Shown in pieces: positions 6,396-14,197 of a stretch of DNA of 14,197 nt. The position numbers and the translations under genes were made by a program. The stretch is from contig JADHXT010000045.1 of NCBI GenBank assembly GCA_016782825.1, positions 1 to 14,197 on the forward strand, in the 5' to 3' direction. Each line of letters starts with the position of its first letter. Within the stretch, counting starts at the first letter, position 1. Below the pieces are notes generated by a model. That model had not been told where the DNA came from. It saw only the letters and a list, made by a program, of their open reading frames with translations, and did not search any database. This stretch comes from Candidatus Brocadiia bacterium. Lineage in GTDB: Bacteria > Planctomycetota > PUPC01 > DSUN01.

Positions 6396-8804
6396 ATGGC
6401 TGTGAGAACCCACTTCCGTTCGTTCCCCCGCGTCGCCGTCCTGGCACTCGCCGCATTTCTCGTCTTGCCCGGCGCGCTCGTCGGAGCGCCGAAGAAAATG
6501 GCGGTGCCCGACTTCATCCAAGGCGACGCGATCCCCGCAGGCGCGACCCACGACTGGACGCTCGGGGCCACGGGGGCGCGCGGATGGATGTACAGCGATA
6601 GGCTGGTGACGACTGACGCACGGCAGATCTATGTCACGAAGGTGGAGAAGGGTTCCCCCGCGGACGGGATCCTCGGGGTCGGCGACGTGATCCTGGGCGA
6701 CGGCGGCAAGCCGTTCTCCTACGACCCGCGCACGGAGATGGGCAAAGCCCTCACCACGGCCGAATCGGAAGCCGGTGGCGGAAACTTGTCGCTGATCCGC
6801 TGGCGAGCCGGCAAGACAGAGACGGTCGTGGTGAAGCTCCCCGTCCTCGGCACGTACAGTGCGACCGCTCCCCACGATTGCCCGAAATCGAAGCGCATCC
6901 TCGAGCAAGGCTGCAAGGCGCTGGCCGAACGGATCGCGGCCCCCTCCTACCGGCAGAACCCGATCACGCGCTGCCTGAATGCCCTGGCCCTGCTCGCCAG
7001 CGGCAGTCGCGAATACCTGTCCTTGGTTCGCAAGGAGGCCAAGTGGGCGGCGGCCTTCTCCGCCGACAGTTTCCAGACCTGGTACTACGGCTACGTCATC
7101 ATGCTGCTCTCCGAGTACGTGATGGCGACCGGAGATGAATCGGTCATGCCTGGGCTGCGGCGCCTGGCACTGGAAGCCGCCAACGGGCAGAGCATCGTCG
7201 GCTCCTGGGGCCACAAGTTCGCCGGTCCGGACGGGCGACTCCTGGGTTACGGGATGATGAACGCCCCGGGCTTGCCGCTGACCACCTCGTTGATCCTGGC
7301 TCGTGAAGCGGGCGTGAAGGGCGCGGCGGTGGCCCGCGCCATCGAGCGCAGCGCCCGTCTCCTGCGATTCTACATCGGCAAGGGGGCTGTTCCCTACGGC
7401 GACCACCATCCGTGGACCCAGACCCACGAGGACAACGGCAAGTGTGGGATGGCGTCGGTCCTGTTCAACCTGCTCGGGGAGGCGAAGGGAGCGGAGTTCT
7501 TCTCGCGGATGAGCGTCGCCTCGCACGGCGCCGAGCGCGACACAGGCCACACCGGGAACTTCTTCAACATCCTGTGGTCGCTGCCGGGCGTGGCGCAATC
7601 CGGTCCCCACGCCACCGGCGCCTGGATGCAGGAGTTCGGCGCCTGGTACTTCGATCTCGCACGCCGCTGGGACGGGACCTTCGTTCACCAGGGCCCGCCG
7701 CAGATGGGGGGAGACAAGTACGGGAACTGGGACTGCACCGGGGCCTATCTGCTGGCGTACGCGATGCCGCTCAAGAGGCTCTATCTGACGGGCAAACGGA
7801 AGAGCTCCGCCCCCCAACTCGATGCGGCCGCGGCCCAAGCTCTGATCCTCGACGGGCGCGGCTGGAGCAACAAGGACCGCAACAGCTTCTATGACCAGCT
7901 TAGCGAGGAACAGCTCCTCGAGCGGCTTGCCAGTTGGTCGCCGATCGTCCGCAAGCGGGCCGCGATGGCGCTCGCCCGCCGGAAGGAGGCACCAGTCCCA
8001 CCCCTGCTGCAGATGCTCGAGTCCCCGCGCCTCGAATCCCGCTACGGCGTCTGCGAGGCCCTTGCGATGTTAAAGGGCGCCGCCGCTCCCGCCGTGCCGG
8101 CGCTGCGGAAGACCCTTCGCCACGATGACCTCTGGCTGCGTGTCAAGGCCGCCGAGGCACTGGCCCGCATCGGCGATCCCGCCATGTCTGCCGTCCCGGA
8201 GCTGCTCGAGAGGCTTGCCAAGGGGCCCTCCGAGGACGACCCGCGCGGCATGGAGCAACGCTACCTGTGCTTCGCGGTCTTCGGACAGATGCTGAAACGA
8301 TCGCTCGACGGCGTCGACCGCGAGCTGCTCTGCAAGGCAGTGGCGGCGGGGCTCCAGAACCAGGACGGCCGCGCACGCGGAACGGTCGGCGGGATCTACC
8401 AGCAGCTCCGCTACGAGGAGATCAAGCCGCTCCTGCCCGCCATTCACCAAGCGATCGTCACCCCCGCCCCGAGTGGCATCATGTTCGCCAGCGGTGTCCG
8501 TCTCGCCGGCATCGATCTGCTCGCCAGGCACAGGATTCGGGAAGGCATGCCGCTCTGCATACAGATCATGGACATTAGCAAGTGGGGCAAGAAGAGCCGG
8601 ATCACTCAGTGCCTGAAAACCCTCGGGACGTACGGTGCGGCGGCCAAACCGATCTTGCCTCAACTCCGACAACTCGAGAAGGACCTCCTCGCCCACAGTG
8701 AGGCCCGGATGCTCAAGCCCGTGATCGAGAAAACCCAGGCTCTGATCAAGAAGATCGAGAACGCGACTGGAACCGTTGAGCTACGCAGCCTTGGTGATTC
8801 TTGA
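6396..8804 (+). CDS. Secreted PDZ / alpha-helical toroid / HEAT-repeat protein (DUF6288-like)
   Basis: Function is unknown. The 802-residue protein has a clear signal peptide (RVAVLALAAFLVLPGALVGA, cleavage near residue 30). Residues about 76-150 form a PDZ-like domain: IYVTKVEKGSPADG is the usual carboxylate-binding region and GVGDVILGDGGKPF the following strand. About 160-480 are helical with many aromatic and Gly/His motifs (WYYGYVIMLLSEY, HTGNFFNILWSLPG, WDGTFVHQGPPQMGG), resembling an alpha/alpha toroid as seen in some polysaccharide lyases and terpenoid-cyclase-like proteins. About 505-770 are HEAT-type repeats (PIVRKRAAMALARR, LWLRVKAAEALARIGDP). This order matches my memory of the DUF6288 family of Planctomycetota and relatives. 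It sits seven bases after the rhamnosidase. Possible jobs are a glycan-active enzyme of the toroid fold or a scaffold that binds peptides (PDZ) and partners (HEAT). Family assignment is from memory; the domains are read from the sequence. Confidence 0.8.
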   Translation: MAVRTHFRSFPRVAVLALAAFLVLPGALVGAPKKMAVPDFIQGDAIPAGATHDWTLGATGARGWMYSDRLVTTDARQIYVTKVEKGSPADGILGVGDVILGDGGKPFSYDPRTEMGKALTTAESEAGGGNLSLIRWRAGKTETVVVKLPVLGTYSATAPHDCPKSKRILEQGCKALAERIAAPSYRQNPITRCLNALALLASGSREYLSLVRKEAKWAAAFSADSFQTWYYGYVIMLLSEYVMATGDESVMPGLRRLALEAANGQSIVGSWGHKFAGPDGRLLGYGMMNAPGLPLTTSLILAREAGVKGAAVARAIERSARLLRFYIGKGAVPYGDHHPWTQTHEDNGKCGMASVLFNLLGEAKGAEFFSRMSVASHGAERDTGHTGNFFNILWSLPGVAQSGPHATGAWMQEFGAWYFDLARRWDGTFVHQGPPQMGGDKYGNWDCTGAYLLAYAMPLKRLYLTGKRKSSAPQLDAAAAQALILDGRGWSNKDRNSFYDQLSEEQLLERLASWSPIVRKRAAMALARRKEAPVPPLLQMLESPRLESRYGVCEALAMLKGAAAPAVPALRKTLRHDDLWLRVKAAEALARIGDPAMSAVPELLERLAKGPSEDDPRGMEQRYLCFAVFGQMLKRSLDGVDRELLCKAVAAGLQNQDGRARGTVGGIYQQLRYEEIKPLLPAIHQAIVTPAPSGIMFASGVRLAGIDLLARHRIREGMPLCIQIMDISKWGKKSRITQCLKTLGTYGAAAKPILPQLRQLEKDLLAHSEARMLKPVIEKTQALIKKIENATGTVELRSLGDS

Positions 8805-8855
8805 TCAGCGGGCATGGGTGATGTAAGTGGAACCGTGTCAGAGAAAGGGTTCACA

Positions 8856-10838
8856 ATGCTCCGGCATCTGGTTGTGTCGTGCTTGCTGTCGGGTATGCTC
8901 TTCACTGGAGTTGCTCAAGCTCAGGACAGTCCGGGGAAGATGCCCCGTGAGGATGTTGTCGACGTTCCGGCTATTGGCAAAGACCTCTGTGTCAGCAACG
9001 TGTTCCAGACCAACATGGTTCTACAGCGAGACAAGCCCCTCACCATCTGGGGCTGGGCGGCGCCTGGCGAGAAGGTCACCGTCTCGTTCGCCGGACAGAC
9101 CGCCGATACCATCGCCGAACCCGGTCGTACGTGGAAAGTGACGCTCAAGGGCCCCCCTGCCAACAGTAAGCCGCAGGTGATGACGATCAAGGGCAAGGAT
9201 AGGACGCTGACGCTGGAGAGCATCCTCGTCGGCGACGTCTGGGTTCTCGGCGGGCAGAGCAACATGGAGTTCGCGCTGGCCAAGGTCGACGACGGGGAGT
9301 TGGAGGTCGTCTCGGCGAATTTCCCCCAGATCCGCCTGCTGACCGTGCCGCGCGGCCAAGGGTTCAAGTCGGTGGCGAGCTTCCAGCGGCTGCACGAGTG
9401 GAGCGACTGGTCGAAGCGGCATTTCCGCAAGGGCGACTGGGACGTCTGCACGCCCGAGGTGGTGCGCGACTTCTCGGCCATCGGCTACGTGTTCGGCCGG
9501 CGGCTTCACATGGCCAGCCAGGTGCCGATCGGCCTGATCGACGTATCCGTCGGCGGGACCACCGTCGAGGCCTGGACGCCAGAGACTGTGCTCAAGAAGA
9601 CCCCCGGCGCCGAAACGCAGGCGATGCTCAAGGAGTGGGCAGAGAGGATCGCCGCGTTCGACCCGAAGACCGATCTGGAGAGGCGCATCGCCGATTTCCA
9701 TCGGCGCAACGAGGCCCGCAAGGCGAAGGGCCAGCCCGTCCCGGCGGGACAGAAGCCGCCATCCGACCTGCGACCCGGCCCGTCTGCTGACAGGAACCGC
9801 CCAGGCTACTGCTATGCCAGCATGATCCGTCCGCTGGAGGGGCTGTCGGTGGCAGGCGCGGTGTTCCACCACGGCTTCAACAACTGCTTCAGCGGCTCGC
9901 CCGGCGCGCGGATGTACTATCAGGTGTTCGGCAAGATGATCACCGCGTGGCGGCGTGCGTTTGCCGACGAGAAGCTGCCCTTCTGCATCATCTCGCTCTG
10001 CACGGCCGGGGCGCCGCAGACCCACAAGAACTTCCTGCCGCCGATGTACGACGTCGGCCCGCTGCTGCGGGAGGCGCAGTACCAGGCGTTCGTCGACTTC
10101 CGCAAGGCCGGCGACACGACCATCGGGTTCGTCAGCAGCTTCGACCAGCGCAAGAGCTGGTACCACCCGCAGATCAAGGTCCCCGTCGGCGAGCGGGCCG
10201 CCAAGTGGGCCCTGGTGACGCGGTACGAGCTCCTCACCGGCCGGGGCGCCGAAGAGCACTGGCTGCCGCCCGAGATCATCGAGGTGGAGGTCGTCGACGG
10301 GAAGATTCGGTTGACCCTCAGCACCTCGGTCCGGACCAAGGACGACAGCAATGACAAGTTGCTCGGCTTCGCCATCGCCGGCGCCGACCGCCGGTTCTAC
10401 CCGGCCGAGATCGGCTACTACACCGACGGCAAGCGCGACGGCCGGAACCGCCTGCAGTACAAGCGGAACATGCTCGTGCTGAGCAGCCCGTTCGTGCCGG
10501 AGCCCAAGCACTACCGCTACGCCTGGGCACGCAACCCCATGGCAAACATCGTCAACGGCCTGGGGATTCCCCTGGCGACCCAGCGCAGCGACGACTGGGT
10601 TCTGGAAGAAACGCCGGTCAAGCTGCCGACGCCGAAGGGCATGGACGCCCGGTCACAGCGGCGATGGCTCTCCGGCCGGCTGCGCAAGGAACTGGGCCTG
10701 GCGGACACCGAACGTCGCATCCGGGAGGCCGAAGCGACGATTGCTGAGTTGAAGGAGCAGTACGCCAAGGACAAGGCCGCCTGGGACAAGCAGAAAGCCA
10801 CGGAGGCCGAACGGGCCAAGGCGGACGCCGACAAGTAG
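8856..10838 (+). CDS. Secreted SGNH acetylesterase-like protein 1 (sialate O-acetylesterase type) with coiled-coil tail
   Basis: Probably removes acyl groups from a glycan outside the cytoplasm. From ATG 8856 it has 660 residues; AGAAAGGG six bases upstream favours this start over ATG 8814. The signal peptide ends in GVAQAQD. An N-terminal beta domain carries the family pattern TNMVLQRDKPLTIWGWAAPG. Block I is VLGGQSNMEF with catalytic Ser135, followed by the Gly block LIDVSVGGTTVEAWTP. Block III, normally Trp-x-Gln-Gly-Glu-Ser-Asn, is here FHHGFNN (337-343): the oxyanion Asn343 is kept but Glu is replaced by Phe. The His block is SWYHPQIK with His437; the usual Asp two or three residues before it is missing, the nearest being Asp430. 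The last 50 residues (about 607-660) are a Lys/Glu/Ala-rich predicted coiled coil, RIREAEATIAELKEQYAKDK, which is unusual for the family. Sialic acid is not implied by the family name; xylan, pectin or algal acetyl groups are alternatives. Confidence 0.8.
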   Translation: MLRHLVVSCLLSGMLFTGVAQAQDSPGKMPREDVVDVPAIGKDLCVSNVFQTNMVLQRDKPLTIWGWAAPGEKVTVSFAGQTADTIAEPGRTWKVTLKGPPANSKPQVMTIKGKDRTLTLESILVGDVWVLGGQSNMEFALAKVDDGELEVVSANFPQIRLLTVPRGQGFKSVASFQRLHEWSDWSKRHFRKGDWDVCTPEVVRDFSAIGYVFGRRLHMASQVPIGLIDVSVGGTTVEAWTPETVLKKTPGAETQAMLKEWAERIAAFDPKTDLERRIADFHRRNEARKAKGQPVPAGQKPPSDLRPGPSADRNRPGYCYASMIRPLEGLSVAGAVFHHGFNNCFSGSPGARMYYQVFGKMITAWRRAFADEKLPFCIISLCTAGAPQTHKNFLPPMYDVGPLLREAQYQAFVDFRKAGDTTIGFVSSFDQRKSWYHPQIKVPVGERAAKWALVTRYELLTGRGAEEHWLPPEIIEVEVVDGKIRLTLSTSVRTKDDSNDKLLGFAIAGADRRFYPAEIGYYTDGKRDGRNRLQYKRNMLVLSSPFVPEPKHYRYAWARNPMANIVNGLGIPLATQRSDDWVLEETPVKLPTPKGMDARSQRRWLSGRLRKELGLADTERRIREAEATIAELKEQYAKDKAAWDKQKATEAERAKADADK

Positions 10839-10963
10839 GCCCAGCGAGGAGCCCCGCCCACGCAACGGGCGTCAGAAGCCGGCTTCCTTACAGGGCAACG
10901 GGCGCCGGTCAGTGACTCGCACGCGTGAATTGGGTGAGATGAAGCCAGACGAAAGGGAACAGC
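10839..10963 (+). other. Widest gap in the operon (125 bases), no terminator seen
   Basis: Contains a 12-base perfect palindrome GAAGCCGGCTTC (10875-10886) and two copies of GCAACGGGCG (10862-10871 and 10895-10904). No hairpin followed by a T-run and no convincing promoter were found, so the operon may continue through it. Confidence 0.4.
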
Positions 10964-12124
10964 ATGAGAGTAGAATCCGTCGCAGTATGCCTGGTCCTGG
11001 GAATGATCGCTCCGGCTGGCGCCGCCGAACATCACGACGCCAATGCTCCGGTTGCACAGGAAACGGTTCAAGACATCAAAGCCTACTGCCTGGATTTCAA
11101 CTGGGGTGGTCGCAGGCGCTTCGCCGCGCCCGGCTCATGGCACAGTGCCGACCCGGCGGCTCACGTGGCCTGGTACAAGGCGATGGGCGTGAATGTCATC
11201 CAGACCTTCTGCGTCTCCTGCAACGGGTACGCGTGGTACAAGAGCGGCTTTGTTCCGGAACAACCTGGGCTGAAACACGACTTCCTTCCCGAGGTGGTCA
11301 GGCTCGGTCACAAGGAAGGCATGCTCGTGATGGGCTACTTCTGCATAGCCGCCAACACGAAGTGGGGCACGGATCATCCCGACCTGAGCTACGGCACGCC
11401 GAGCACGTACCATATCCCCTATACCGATGAGTATCTCGATTACCTGACCAGATCCATCACCGATGCGGTCAGCAAGACCGGCATTGACGGATTCATGATC
11501 GACTGGGTATGGCAGCCGAAACGGCAGTCGACGAAGGGCAAGTGGCTGGACTGCGAGAAGAAACTGTACGGACAGCTCATGGGCGAGGCGTTCCCGGGAG
11601 AAGACAAGCTGACCAAACAGCAGGACCTCGCGTACAGCCGCAAGGCCATTGATCGCTGCTGGAAGGCAATCCGCCAGGCAGCCAAGGGCGCCAACCCGAA
11701 GTGCATTGTCTGGGTGACGAGCAACCACATGAACCACCCGCATGTCGTCAACTCGGACATGTACAGACAGGCCGACTGGTTGATGAACGAGAGTGGCGAC
11801 ATGAAGCGCATCAACGCGGTCAAGTCCATGGTCGGCGAACACACTCGTCTGATCACCTGCCTCGCCAGGTGGAACCGGAGGGATGCCACCCAGGTCGTCC
11901 CGGAGGCTCTCAAAGCAGGGGTCGGACTCTATGGCTTCACCAAGCCCCGCAAGATGAGCGGCCTCGTGCCTCTGGAGGGGATCCTGTCGCGCCCCGTGAG
12001 CGAGTTGAAAGGTGACGACCGGAACATCGCCGTGCTCGCCCGCGCGTACCACGGTGTGTCCATCGATGCCGTCCGGAATGCAGAGGGGCAGTTCGTTGAG
12101 CCAGAGAAAGAAAGACAGCAATGA
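10964..12124 (+). CDS. Secreted TIM-barrel glycosidase-like protein, family unassigned
   Basis: A probable glycoside hydrolase of unknown specificity (386 residues). GGGA five bases upstream supports the ATG, and a signal peptide ends at PAGA|AEHH (residue 20). The pattern of alternating strands and helices is that of a beta/alpha barrel: AWYKAMGVNVIQTF, CNGYAWYKSGFVPEQPGLKH, HKEGMLVMGYFCIA, then EYLDYLTRSITDAVSKTG leading to IDGFMIDWVW. This resembles the GHL6-type hypothetical glycosyl hydrolases and, more distantly, the GH29 fucosidase clan, where the Asp ending the fourth strand is the nucleophile; Asp180 would be the candidate here. Glu276 (WLMNESGDM) is one candidate for the acid or base. 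It is short and lacks an added carbohydrate-binding domain. Its stop overlaps the start of the next gene (ATGA), so the two are probably made together, suggesting deacylation followed by cleavage. Assignment is by pattern recognition only. Confidence 0.7.
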   Translation: MRVESVAVCLVLGMIAPAGAAEHHDANAPVAQETVQDIKAYCLDFNWGGRRRFAAPGSWHSADPAAHVAWYKAMGVNVIQTFCVSCNGYAWYKSGFVPEQPGLKHDFLPEVVRLGHKEGMLVMGYFCIAANTKWGTDHPDLSYGTPSTYHIPYTDEYLDYLTRSITDAVSKTGIDGFMIDWVWQPKRQSTKGKWLDCEKKLYGQLMGEAFPGEDKLTKQQDLAYSRKAIDRCWKAIRQAAKGANPKCIVWVTSNHMNHPHVVNSDMYRQADWLMNESGDMKRINAVKSMVGEHTRLITCLARWNRRDATQVVPEALKAGVGLYGFTKPRKMSGLVPLEGILSRPVSELKGDDRNIAVLARAYHGVSIDAVRNAEGQFVEPEKERQQ

Positions 12125-14197
12125 TGAAAGGGAGTAGTCCAGCGGCAACGAGCTGTCTGTCGCAGGTGATATGTGCGGCGGTGGTCTGGAGCGTCTGCTG
12201 CTGCCCGGTGAGTGCGCAACAGAACGGTCCCGCCGGGATGCCCAACCCCACAATCGAGATGGGAACGCCCTTTGCCGACAACGCGATTCTGCAGCGGGAG
12301 ATGAAGGTCCCGGTCTGGGGCTGGAGCGAGCCGGGGACGAACGTCACCGTGGAGTTTGCAGGTCAGAAGAAGAACGCTGCCGCCGACAAGAACGGCAAGT
12401 GGATGCTTGACCTCGATGAACTCGAGGCAAGCCTGGAACCGCGTGAGATGGTGATCACCGACAGCCGAGGCAGCCGCGTCGTCATCAAGAACATCCTCGT
12501 CGGGGAAGTCTGGCTGGCATCAGGGCAGTCCAACATGCAGTGGAAGGTCCAGAAGAGCAGTTGCAGCAAGCTGCGTGTTGAGGCGAAGGGCAACGTCGCC
12601 CCGATCCGCGAGTTCGAGGTGACCAGCGTCGTTGCGATGTTGCACCCGATCGAGAGAGCAGACGGTGCGTGGAAGAACGGCGATTACGGCAACTACAGCG
12701 CCATTGCTCTTGCCTTTGCCCACAAGCTCTACGGGGAGCTCAACGTTCCCATCGGGATCCTCAACTGCTCGTTCAGTCAGACCACCATCCAGGCCTGGGT
12801 CCCGCGCGAGGGGTTCAGAGACGGCGAGGACGAGTACACCAAGGCTATCCACAAGAAGATTCTGGAGACCGATCCGACCACACCGGAGCACAAAGCGGCG
12901 TGGAACGCGTTCTACCAGAGCATTGAGGACACCCTCAAGGAGAACGCTGAACGGGTCAGGAAGGGCGAGGCTCCGAAGGAAATCTCCACCAGAACACCGG
13001 GTAATCTGAGCGGCAACCGCGATGCCTCGTGGCTTTTCAACGGCAGGCTCAATCCAGTGGTTCCCTATGCAATTCGGGGCGCCATCTGGAACCAGGGCTA
13101 CGCCAACATGGGCGAAGGTCTTCTCTACTGCAACAACCTGCACAGCCTGGTCCGTGGCTGGCGCCTGCGCTGGAATCGCCCCGAGCTGCCCGTCTACTTC
13201 CACCAGTTCTACTGCCCCGGCAAGTCGGGCTTCAGCAGCCCCAGCATCGGCAGCACTGCCGAGATGCGCCTCGGCACCTGGCTGGCTCGGGATATCCCGG
13301 ATGCCGGCATGGCCAGCCAGATCGACATCACCGGGGCTATCCATTACTGGAACAAGGCGGTTCCCGGACAGCGACTGGCCCTCCACGCCCTGAAGAACCA
13401 GTATGGCAGGAAGGTCGTGGCGGACGGCCCGATGTTCCAATCCTACAAGGTCGAGGGCCGCAAGCTGATCGTTGCGTTCGATCATGCGGAGGGCGGGCTC
13501 GTAGTGGCTGAAACCGGCTCCAATGCCGATCGCAGGAACAAGGAAGGAACGGGGTTCGCCGATCCGAGGATCATCGAGGACGGCGACGACCAAGTGAAGC
13601 TGTTCTACCTGGCCGACGAGAACCGCATCTGGTATCCGGCTAACATGAGGATTGACGGCGACACGGTGGTGCTCACCTCGCCCAAGGTGAAGTCCCCCCG
13701 CGGCGTCTCCTACGCCACCGGTGGCGTAGGGTTCCGGCCGAATGTCTACAACCGGGCCCTGCTGCCCATGACGCCGTTCATCTACTACGACAACAAGCTG
13801 GTCACCGCCGAGACCTGGCCAGATGAGGAACTGAAGATCGATGGCGTGGTGCCGGATCCCGATGCGGTGGGCACGAAGTATGAGTGGCGCAAGATGCCGC
13901 TTCTCGGCACGCAGTTCCGCGACAATGCGGTCCTCCAGGCCGGAGTCCCGATTACCCTTTGGGGTTCAGCGGTGCACGACTTCGGGTATGAGGCAGAGGG
14001 CGAGGCGGCCATCAAGTTCAGCTTCGCCGGCATCGAGAAGACGATCCCTGTCGCCGCCGGGCCGTCCATTGTCACGCTGGGGCCAGGCCAGACGCGATTC
14101 CCATCGGGCAAGGAGTGGCGGGTCACGCTGCCTCCCATGGAGGCGAGCGCTGAGCCCAAGACCCTGAAGGTGACGTTCACGATCGATGGCGAAGTGG
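12121..14197 (+). CDS. Secreted SGNH acetylesterase-like protein 2 with a second N-terminal-type beta domain (cut by window edge)
   Basis: Probably a glycan acetylesterase; 692 residues are visible and no stop is reached. ATG 12121 overlaps the previous stop (ATGA); ATG 12124 is an equally possible start. A signal peptide with three Cys ends at PVSAQQ. The N-terminal beta domain (about 48-125) has DNAILQREMKVPVWGWSEPG. Block I is LASGQSNMQW with Ser137; the Gly block has degenerated to NCSFSQTTIQAWVP. Block III is WNQGYAN (323-329): Asn329 is kept but the usual Glu is Tyr. His408 lies in AIHYWNKAVPGQRLA without the usual Asp two or three residues before it; Asp402 is nearest. After the esterase domain a further stretch from about residue 592 (MPLLGTQFRDNAVLQ, then ITLWG) repeats the N-terminal domain pattern, so either a second esterase module or an added beta domain follows beyond the window. 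It differs clearly from the first esterase, so the pair is not a recent duplication. Confidence 0.8.
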   Translation, partial: MMKGSSPAATSCLSQVICAAVVWSVCCCPVSAQQNGPAGMPNPTIEMGTPFADNAILQREMKVPVWGWSEPGTNVTVEFAGQKKNAAADKNGKWMLDLDELEASLEPREMVITDSRGSRVVIKNILVGEVWLASGQSNMQWKVQKSSCSKLRVEAKGNVAPIREFEVTSVVAMLHPIERADGAWKNGDYGNYSAIALAFAHKLYGELNVPIGILNCSFSQTTIQAWVPREGFRDGEDEYTKAIHKKILETDPTTPEHKAAWNAFYQSIEDTLKENAERVRKGEAPKEISTRTPGNLSGNRDASWLFNGRLNPVVPYAIRGAIWNQGYANMGEGLLYCNNLHSLVRGWRLRWNRPELPVYFHQFYCPGKSGFSSPSIGSTAEMRLGTWLARDIPDAGMASQIDITGAIHYWNKAVPGQRLALHALKNQYGRKVVADGPMFQSYKVEGRKLIVAFDHAEGGLVVAETGSNADRRNKEGTGFADPRIIEDGDDQVKLFYLADENRIWYPANMRIDGDTVVLTSPKVKSPRGVSYATGGVGFRPNVYNRALLPMTPFIYYDNKLVTAETWPDEELKIDGVVPDPDAVGTKYEWRKMPLLGTQFRDNAVLQAGVPITLWGSAVHDFGYEAEGEAAIKFSFAGIEKTIPVAAGPSIVTLGPGQTRFPSGKEWRVTLPPMEASAEPKTLKVTFTIDGEV

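Noticed and set aside
6360..7838. Minus-strand open frame of 492 codons opposite the DUF6288-like gene
   Set aside because: The plus strand carries a coherent secreted protein with domains; the antisense product is Arg/Gly/Pro/Val-rich with no recognisable motif, as expected in GC-rich DNA.
9021..10511. Minus-strand open frame of 496 codons opposite the first esterase
   Set aside because: It is a shadow of a gene with clear esterase blocks; its composition is dominated by Ala, Gly, Arg, Leu and Val without motifs.
12520..13593. Minus-strand open frame of 357 codons opposite the second esterase
   Set aside because: Antisense to conserved esterase blocks, with no domain or start signal of its own.
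1..14197. CRISPR array, tRNA, rRNA or riboswitch
   Set aside because: Looked for regularly spaced repeats and RNA-type conserved blocks; none were seen.

Overview
The window is high-GC bacterial DNA. Two esterases of the sialate O-acetylesterase type, a Cys-type sulfatase, a GH78-type rhamnosidase and a DUF6288-like protein with HEAT-type repeats sit together, with no SusC/SusD pair. This gene mix is typical of carbohydrate loci in the Planctomycetota, Lentisphaerota, Verrucomicrobiota and Kiritimatiellota. The placement is inferred from gene content only; no rRNA or marker gene is present.

Left part (1-1164), minus strand: the first 17 codons of what looks like an IS630-type transposase run off the left edge, with a good ribosome binding site and a plausible sigma-70 promoter. 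Next comes an unrecognised protein with about five membrane segments and a charged helical region. Its C-terminal tail is low in complexity and runs through short tandem repeats and a perfect GC-rich hairpin. Positions 1165-1790 hold no gene I can support. Positions 1791-1943 look like the surviving C-terminal end of a broken acetylesterase gene.

Right part (2020-14197), plus strand: six genes in one direction with small gaps form a probable operon. In order they are a sulfatase, a GH78-type alpha-L-rhamnosidase, a secreted PDZ / alpha-helical / HEAT-repeat protein (DUF6288-like), a first secreted SGNH-type acetylesterase-like protein, a secreted TIM-barrel glycosidase-like protein, and a second secreted acetylesterase-like protein cut by the right edge. 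The last two overlap by ATGA.

Taken together, the genes point to breakdown of a rhamnose-containing polysaccharide that carries sulfate and acyl esters; ulvan-like, other algal or mucilage glycans would fit. Sulfatase and esterases would strip the decorations and the glycosidases would cleave the sugars. The specific substrate is inference. Points of most interest are the DUF6288-like protein, the unassigned TIM-barrel protein, the two esterases with shared deviations in their catalytic blocks, the second N-terminal-type beta domain at the C-terminal end of the last esterase, and the esterase remnant just upstream of the operon.
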